From Gerris lacustris (lineage: Eukaryota; Arthropoda; Insecta; Hemiptera; Gerridae), in assembly GCA_951217055.1 (NCBI GenBank), contig OX578286.1, forward strand, positions 14,347,050 to 14,411,049: DNA of 64,000 nucleotides. The letters run 5' to 3'. Position numbers and translations under genes: made by a program. The notes beneath the pieces are model-generated. The model searched no databases and had not been told where the DNA came from. It saw nothing but the letters and a program-made list of their open reading frames with translations. Numbering within the stretch: position 1 is the stretch's first letter; each line of letters starts with the position of its first letter. This document shows, piece after piece, positions 10,745-64,000 of the stretch.

Positions 10745-13450
10745 AAAAGAAATAAACCACACATAAAAATTTGTACTAAATATCTTTATTAAGTAATTAG
10801 AACAAAGTTTCTAGATAACTTAATAGATATATCCAATGTTCTCGTAGCAGATAAGATGTGCAATTGAGTTATATTAATTGCAAGATAAAAATAAAACATT
10901 TCTAAACAAAAAGTTATAATTCTAGAATCAAATAGTGTCTTAAAAATAATCAATGATTTAAAAGAAGGGTAAAATATATTTCCAATAACGTCATATGACT
11001 ATTCTGGATATTTTTAATACCTTTCCACACAACAACCAAGATAATCTCAAAGACAGAAAATTTGACTTTAAAATTTAACATTTTTATCTGTGGAAAAGTT
11101 TTTTTTTTTTTTTTTTAGTTTTTATCAATATCTTGCAAATAAAAAACCCACTTCTTATCACAATCAAACCATTTGATGAACCAAATAATTTTTTATATAT
11201 TTGTCATCAAATTAAAGATAATACTTCCAAAAAAATAGCTAATATATAATAGCTAAAAGTAATGTCAAAAGTGATTATACTTAATTAATATGTAAGAAAA
11301 AAAACTTAATATATAAGAAAAATACTATTAAATATTTATAATATTTAAGCTGAGGATTAAAAATTATAAATATATTAAAAAAAAAAACTATGAGATTAAT
11401 ATTTTTTTTGTTTGTTTGCTTTAATTAGTAGAGAATATTAAGGAAAAATAAGAAAGAAAAAAAAAAAATGTTATGTACAAAAAACAATTTATATTAAATA
11501 AAAAAATATCAACATCACAGTTATTGTATAAAAAGTGTCAAAATAAAAGAAAAAAATCAAATTATAAATAATAAATACAAAAAAAACTAAATGCCACAAC
11601 CAATATTCTTTTGGAAGATATTAGTATCCAAAAATTATTTTATCGTTAAAAAAAATTGTGATAAAAAGATTTGGTTCTTTTAATGAGGCAAGGAACGATG
11701 TGTTCTTAATACTAAAAGACAGATATTGATGATTAACGACCCAAATATATTCTTTGAATTATTTTAAGGTCAATTTTTTTTCCAATTAAAAAAATTTAAC
11801 AAAATTCTTTAAAATACTGGAAAATATTTTTTTTCTGTTTAATCTAAATTTACATAAAAAAAAATCATTTACTGTTTTTATTTCTTACAATAAACACACT
11901 TTTTGTCTTCTTTTTTATTAAATATTTTTTTTTTGAAAATGGGATATTTATTTAGTTTAATTTTCTACTAAATATATTTTAATAATACATTTTTTTAATT
12001 GTTATTTCAGAAAATAAGAAATTAAATATTATTATTATAATTTTCAGAGGCTACTTCTCTGAAATATATACTAGTATAAATTAATTGAAAAAAAAAACTC
12101 TTTAGGAAAAAAAAGAAGAAATAAATAAAATAAAAAATATGTTTTTTCTTTTAAACATTGGATATGAAAGATAATGTAGACATAGTGTGATAATTATTTA
12201 CATTACATTTTTTTTTTTAGAGAGATCAAAACATTGTCAACTTATATATTTTAAAAAGAAAAATTAACGTAGACTTGATTCCTCCGTAAGAGTGTGAAAA
12301 AAGTGAATTTCTTTTCCAAAATTTCTATTTTTTTGGTTTGAAGTTTCGTTAAGATACGTCCTTATAGCAGCAGTAATTTATTCTGAAATAAATAAAAAAA
12401 AATTATATAAATATTATGATTAAAAAAATATAGTAACCAAAGATAAAAACTAGGGTTTCGTTTGGCAGGAATTGCTTAGCGTAATTACAAACAATTGCTT
12501 TAAACCAGGTTAATTGTTTAAAAACACAATGCTACAGGGCCTTTAAAACCATAATACTTAACAGATGTTACAAAAATAAAAATAAATCATAATAATTAAT
12601 CAATAAAAAACTAATAATTTGGATTCCCAAACAATCAGCAGTTTACTAAATAATTATTAGCTATTTTTAGGTTTTTTCAGGGATTTCTGATTAACCCTTT
12701 TGAGGTAAAATGATAATATTAGGATGTTTAAAAATTTTGTGGTCCTCTGATAAATCTTAGGGATTGCTAAGGTGTGGCCCAGTGCGATAGCTACCATACA
12801 AAACACCTTGTTCATCCAGCATTTATGAACTCTCTTGTACATTTTTATTCTAGTATATCCCTTCAGAAACACTAAGAGGAATCATAATATAATTCAGTAG
12901 ATATAGGGAAAATAGTAGAAATTACACTTATTTATAAGGAAAGCATTTGCTTTAAGACATAAGTAAGCCAAAAGGTGCAAAATATCTTGAGGATGCAGGC
13001 CCTAAGGCACATATTTGTTTTCCATCAGTTACACAAAATATAAAATTTTACGGCAGAAATTAGTAGTATTAAATTATTATTTAAAAATAACACAAAATTA
13101 AGCATTCATCTACTTGACTCTACTACCAAATCTTGGTAGCGTTTAAATAATGAATTTAAACTGGACAACTTAGATGAAGGATAAAAGATAAATTAGTTTA
13201 AAGATTATTTATAAAAACTGCATTTTATGTAAAGATCCTACTTCATCTTATATGTAAATATCGAAATTATAATAATTAACCAAATATTTATTAGTTGAAT
13301 ATTGAATATGCTTTTTTATTACTGTTCATCTTTTATCCTATAAAAACCAAGTGTGTCTATTAGTGCTATTTAATTGTTTAGCACTTTATTAAAATATAAA
13401 TTAATAAATATACTTAAGTGACCACTTGGCTAAAATATATACATTACTTT
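10745..13450. other. AT-rich non-coding stretch downstream of gene A
   Basis: Very AT-rich sequence with many A or T runs and no supportable ORF, RNA gene or element ends. If gene A uses distal poly(A) sites, part of this could be its 3' UTR, but nothing in the sequence proves it. Confidence 0.5.
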
Positions 13451-13475
13451 TTTATTTCTGCCCAAAACAAAAATG

Positions 13476-13480
13476 TTTAT

Positions 13481-13481
<1 letters not shown>
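13476..13481 (-). terminator. Poly(A) signal AATAAA of gene A (overlaps stop)
   Basis: On the - strand AATAAA begins on the last base of the gene A stop codon. It would give an extremely short 3' UTR; other AATAAA hexamers lie further downstream in the AT-rich region. Confidence 0.45.
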
Positions 13482-29945
<16,464 letters not shown>

Positions 29946-30210
29946 AATGCTTGGTGTAGTTTTTACTAGAACTGATCTCCAAAGATTAAAATTAGACGGC
30001 CCTCGTGAAAACGCCCGTGTTGTGAAAGCTAAGACGGAAACTGTAAATAACAAAAAATGATAAATACCTTGTAATAACAACTAAAACAATACTCTTATAT
30101 TGTTAATAACTTATAGTAGAGGAGTTAGAGTATATTTTTAAAATGAAATATAACTTACTAGACATAAGTAAAAGTGAAAATTAAAGAGGAACATAGAAGA
30201 ACGACTTACC

Positions 30211-30865
30211 ACGATAGAGTCCGGCTACAAAAAGGATCGCAAACAGCGAGATTTCACGAGACGTCGGATTGATCGACAGTGATGTAACCTTTGAAAGAAT
30301 AAAAGGTCTTCACAAGTTTAAACATAGACTTATAAGACTTCTTCCAAAGCTTATTTATTTTAAAATTTGTTTTTATTTATATATTTACTGTCTTAATAAT
30401 TTTTTAATATTTATTAAATTTAACTACAACGTTATAAGGTAGGTTTGGTCGGAAATAATTGAAAAAATAATTATTAAATTAAAAAAAAGAGATAAATTTA
30501 TTGTAAAGCGTGGCACTGGCTAAACTGCTAGAAAATTTCCCCCTCCCTAACTAACCTCTGTCCCTGCTGTTCCCTTTCCCGAGTTCCCTGCTTACTAAAG
30601 AAGAAAGAATTTATTTATTTTTTAGAAGTTAAATTCAAGGTATTTACTTAATCAATGTATTTTATTAACTTATTATTGCAATATTTAACATATTTTCAAT
30701 GAAATTTTGATATAAATATCGGTTTCTTTTTTGTAAATTTCCCTTTTCATAATTGTGTTACAGGTGACGGCGTTCGATTTCGCGTGACCCATTTCACAAT
30801 TTATCTTATATTATTTTTTTCTTCGAAGTTTTTCCTGTTTGTTTGAGAGAAATACATAAGTCGTC
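30211..30865. promoter_or_regulatory. Putative bidirectional promoter between genes A and B
   Basis: Gene A's first (non-coding) exon ends at donor GTAAGT just below 30210 and probably starts near 30290. Gene B's ATG is at 30866 with a 5' UTR probably starting near 30770. Both UTR segments are relatively CpG-rich (CGGCGTTCGATTTCGCG at 30769-30785; CACGAGACGTCGG near 30256) against AT-rich surroundings. No TATA assignment is attempted. The divergent layout is seen; shared control is inferred. Confidence 0.55.
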
Positions 30866-62724
<31,859 letters not shown>

Positions 62725-62779
62725 AATGGAATAATAACTTCTGGCTAATGTCTATAACAAGATTTTGTGGAATCTAGTG

Positions 62780-62785
62780 AATAAA
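62780..62785 (+). terminator. Poly(A) signal AATAAA of gene B
   Basis: AATAAA lies 56 nt after the TGA at 62722-62724, supporting 62675-62724 as a real terminal coding exon. Confidence 0.6.
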
Positions 62786-62863
62786 AATTAAAGAGCAAAA
62801 TTTATTGGTTAATTGTTTAAAATCATCAATACTTGGGTAATGTTTAATACCATTGGTTGATCA

Positions 62864-63245
62864 ACATCAGTTAACTGATTATGACCAACTGAAGTGGTCA
62901 ACAAAATCAGTCATGATTCAGCTATGCTTTTTGATTGTGAACAGGTCAATTTTGCTCTTAATATCAGTTTTTATATGACCAACTGAAGTGGTAAAAATCA
63001 GTCTGTATCAAGCATTAAGCTATAATGCTTTTTGATAGTGAACAGGTCAATTTTGCATTAAACTATAATGCATTTTGATAATGAACAGGTCAATTTTGCA
63101 TTAAGTTATAATGCTTTTTGATAGTGAACAGGTCAATTTCGCTCTTAACATCAGTTTTTATATGACCAACTGAAGTAGTAAAAATCAGTCTGTATCAAAC
63201 ATTAAGCTATAATGCTTTTCGACAGTGAACAGGTCAATTTTGCTC
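62864..63245. repeat. Imperfect tandem repeats downstream of gene B
   Basis: Blocks AGTGAACAGGTCAATTTTGC, TTTTTATATGACCAACTGAAG and AAAAATCAGTCTGTATCAA recur four, three and two times in changing order. Non-coding. From 63250 to the window end I see only AT-rich DNA and a C18 run (63506-63523). Confidence 0.75.
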
Positions 63246-64000
63246 TCAAATGTTTTTTTATTTGCTAAAATACTTGAATTTAGCTAATATAATTGAGGTT
63301 GTTAACGATCTCACACTAATATCCATGATTTATAGCTCCTCTCTTATTTCTGAACACATAGTTCTTAACGTCTATCCCTAGTTTGTTTTCAAACTTCTGT
63401 GCTAGTGGTGATTTAGGCATCTGAGAAAGGGTTTTCAGGGATATGAAAAAAAAGGGAGTTTACTGACAAATGTTTTAGAAATAGTGGTGAATGAGCGTCG
63501 AAACTCCCCCCCCCCCCCCCCCCACACAAAAATAAATATACAATAGAAGAATGGAGTAGCCTTCAACCTTCATTGCATACCTATTGTTTACTTCCCTTTA
63601 TATTCTATTTTGTGTTTGCCTATTGTTTGAATTGTTTCAATGTTCCCTCAAGCATTAGAAGTCTATTCTCAATTCTTTACTTGTTGCTCAAAATACTTAT
63701 TCTTGAGTTAAACAGTAGGATCCTTTTGATAACAATATTTAAACTTCTTTAACTATGGTAGTAATCCTTCACTTTTAGTTACATTATTTCTTAATCTTTG
63801 AGTTAATGTGCTTTTAGGATTGGAATTAGAAATAAAATTTAATTTCTTAGCTCAAATTTACTTTTAATTTTTTTTTTACGCTAATATGTAATGATTTCTA
63901 CAAGAGCAAATCAAATTTAGCTGTAGTGCTTATGATTGGAATAGTATGAAAATCTTGTAGGAACTGGGTTTTATTATAGAAATGTCAGTCTACTTATGTA

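Overview
The window is AT-rich nuclear DNA of an arthropod, most likely an insect. It has spliceosomal introns of mixed length (60 bp to about 17 kb), DMAP1 and p68-type helicase genes, Ty3/Gypsy and BEL/Pao LTR retrotransposons, Helitron-like, pogo/Tigger-like, hAT-like and PIF/Harbinger-like elements, and intronic snoRNAs. I cannot name the species. All coordinates were counted by eye and splice sites were chosen by GT-AG consensus plus reading frame.

Three cellular genes are present. (1) At the left edge, on the + strand, are the last three exons of DMAP1 (201-4158). (2) On the - strand is a complete 12-exon DEAD-box helicase of the DDX5/DDX17 (p68, Drosophila Rm62) type (gene A; ATG at 29945, stop at 13481, about 605 aa) with RGG/GGF-rich termini. 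(3) On the + strand is a second p68-type helicase (gene B; ATG at 30866, likely stop at 62724, about 557 aa) with an asparagine/glutamine-rich N-terminus and no RGG tail. A and B are head-to-head, about 0.6 kb apart, share several intron positions and phases, and look like an old inverted duplication served by one bidirectional promoter region.

The most interesting layer is inside gene A. Its introns, read in the sense direction of the gene, carry what look like nine snoRNA genes. There are four near-identical H/ACA copies (about 132 nt, with box H and box ACA) and three C/D paralogues sharing one conserved D' guide. A fourth C/D gene has a 13-bp terminal stem. A fifth C/D candidate sits in a 194-nt intron, and its guide can pair with the conserved 18S motif CUUCUUAGAGGGA. 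Gene A therefore appears to be a snoRNA host gene as well as a helicase gene. No comparable snoRNAs were seen in gene B.

Gene B is the opposite: its introns are swollen by mobile DNA. Intron 1 (16.8 kb) holds a 150/151-bp satellite with three-unit higher-order repeats, several MITEs, and a complete Ty3/Gypsy element (41378-45777) with identical 120-bp LTRs, a GTTCC target duplication and one intact 1388-aa gag-pol frame. Intron 2 holds a BEL/Pao element (48080-52152) with identical 173-bp LTRs and a TTACC duplication. Its single open frame lacks the reverse transcriptase region and part of the integrase, so it looks like a recently mobilised non-autonomous element.

From 4.2 to 13.4 kb, between DMAP1 and gene A, I see only repeats: a perfect 128-bp palindrome just after the DMAP1 stop, hAT MITEs with 8-bp target duplications, tandem repeats and AT-rich filler. 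Other notable structures are a hammerhead-ribozyme-like core at 53048-53089, nested MITE insertions, a 33-bp hairpin minisatellite, and runs of 18-24 G or C.
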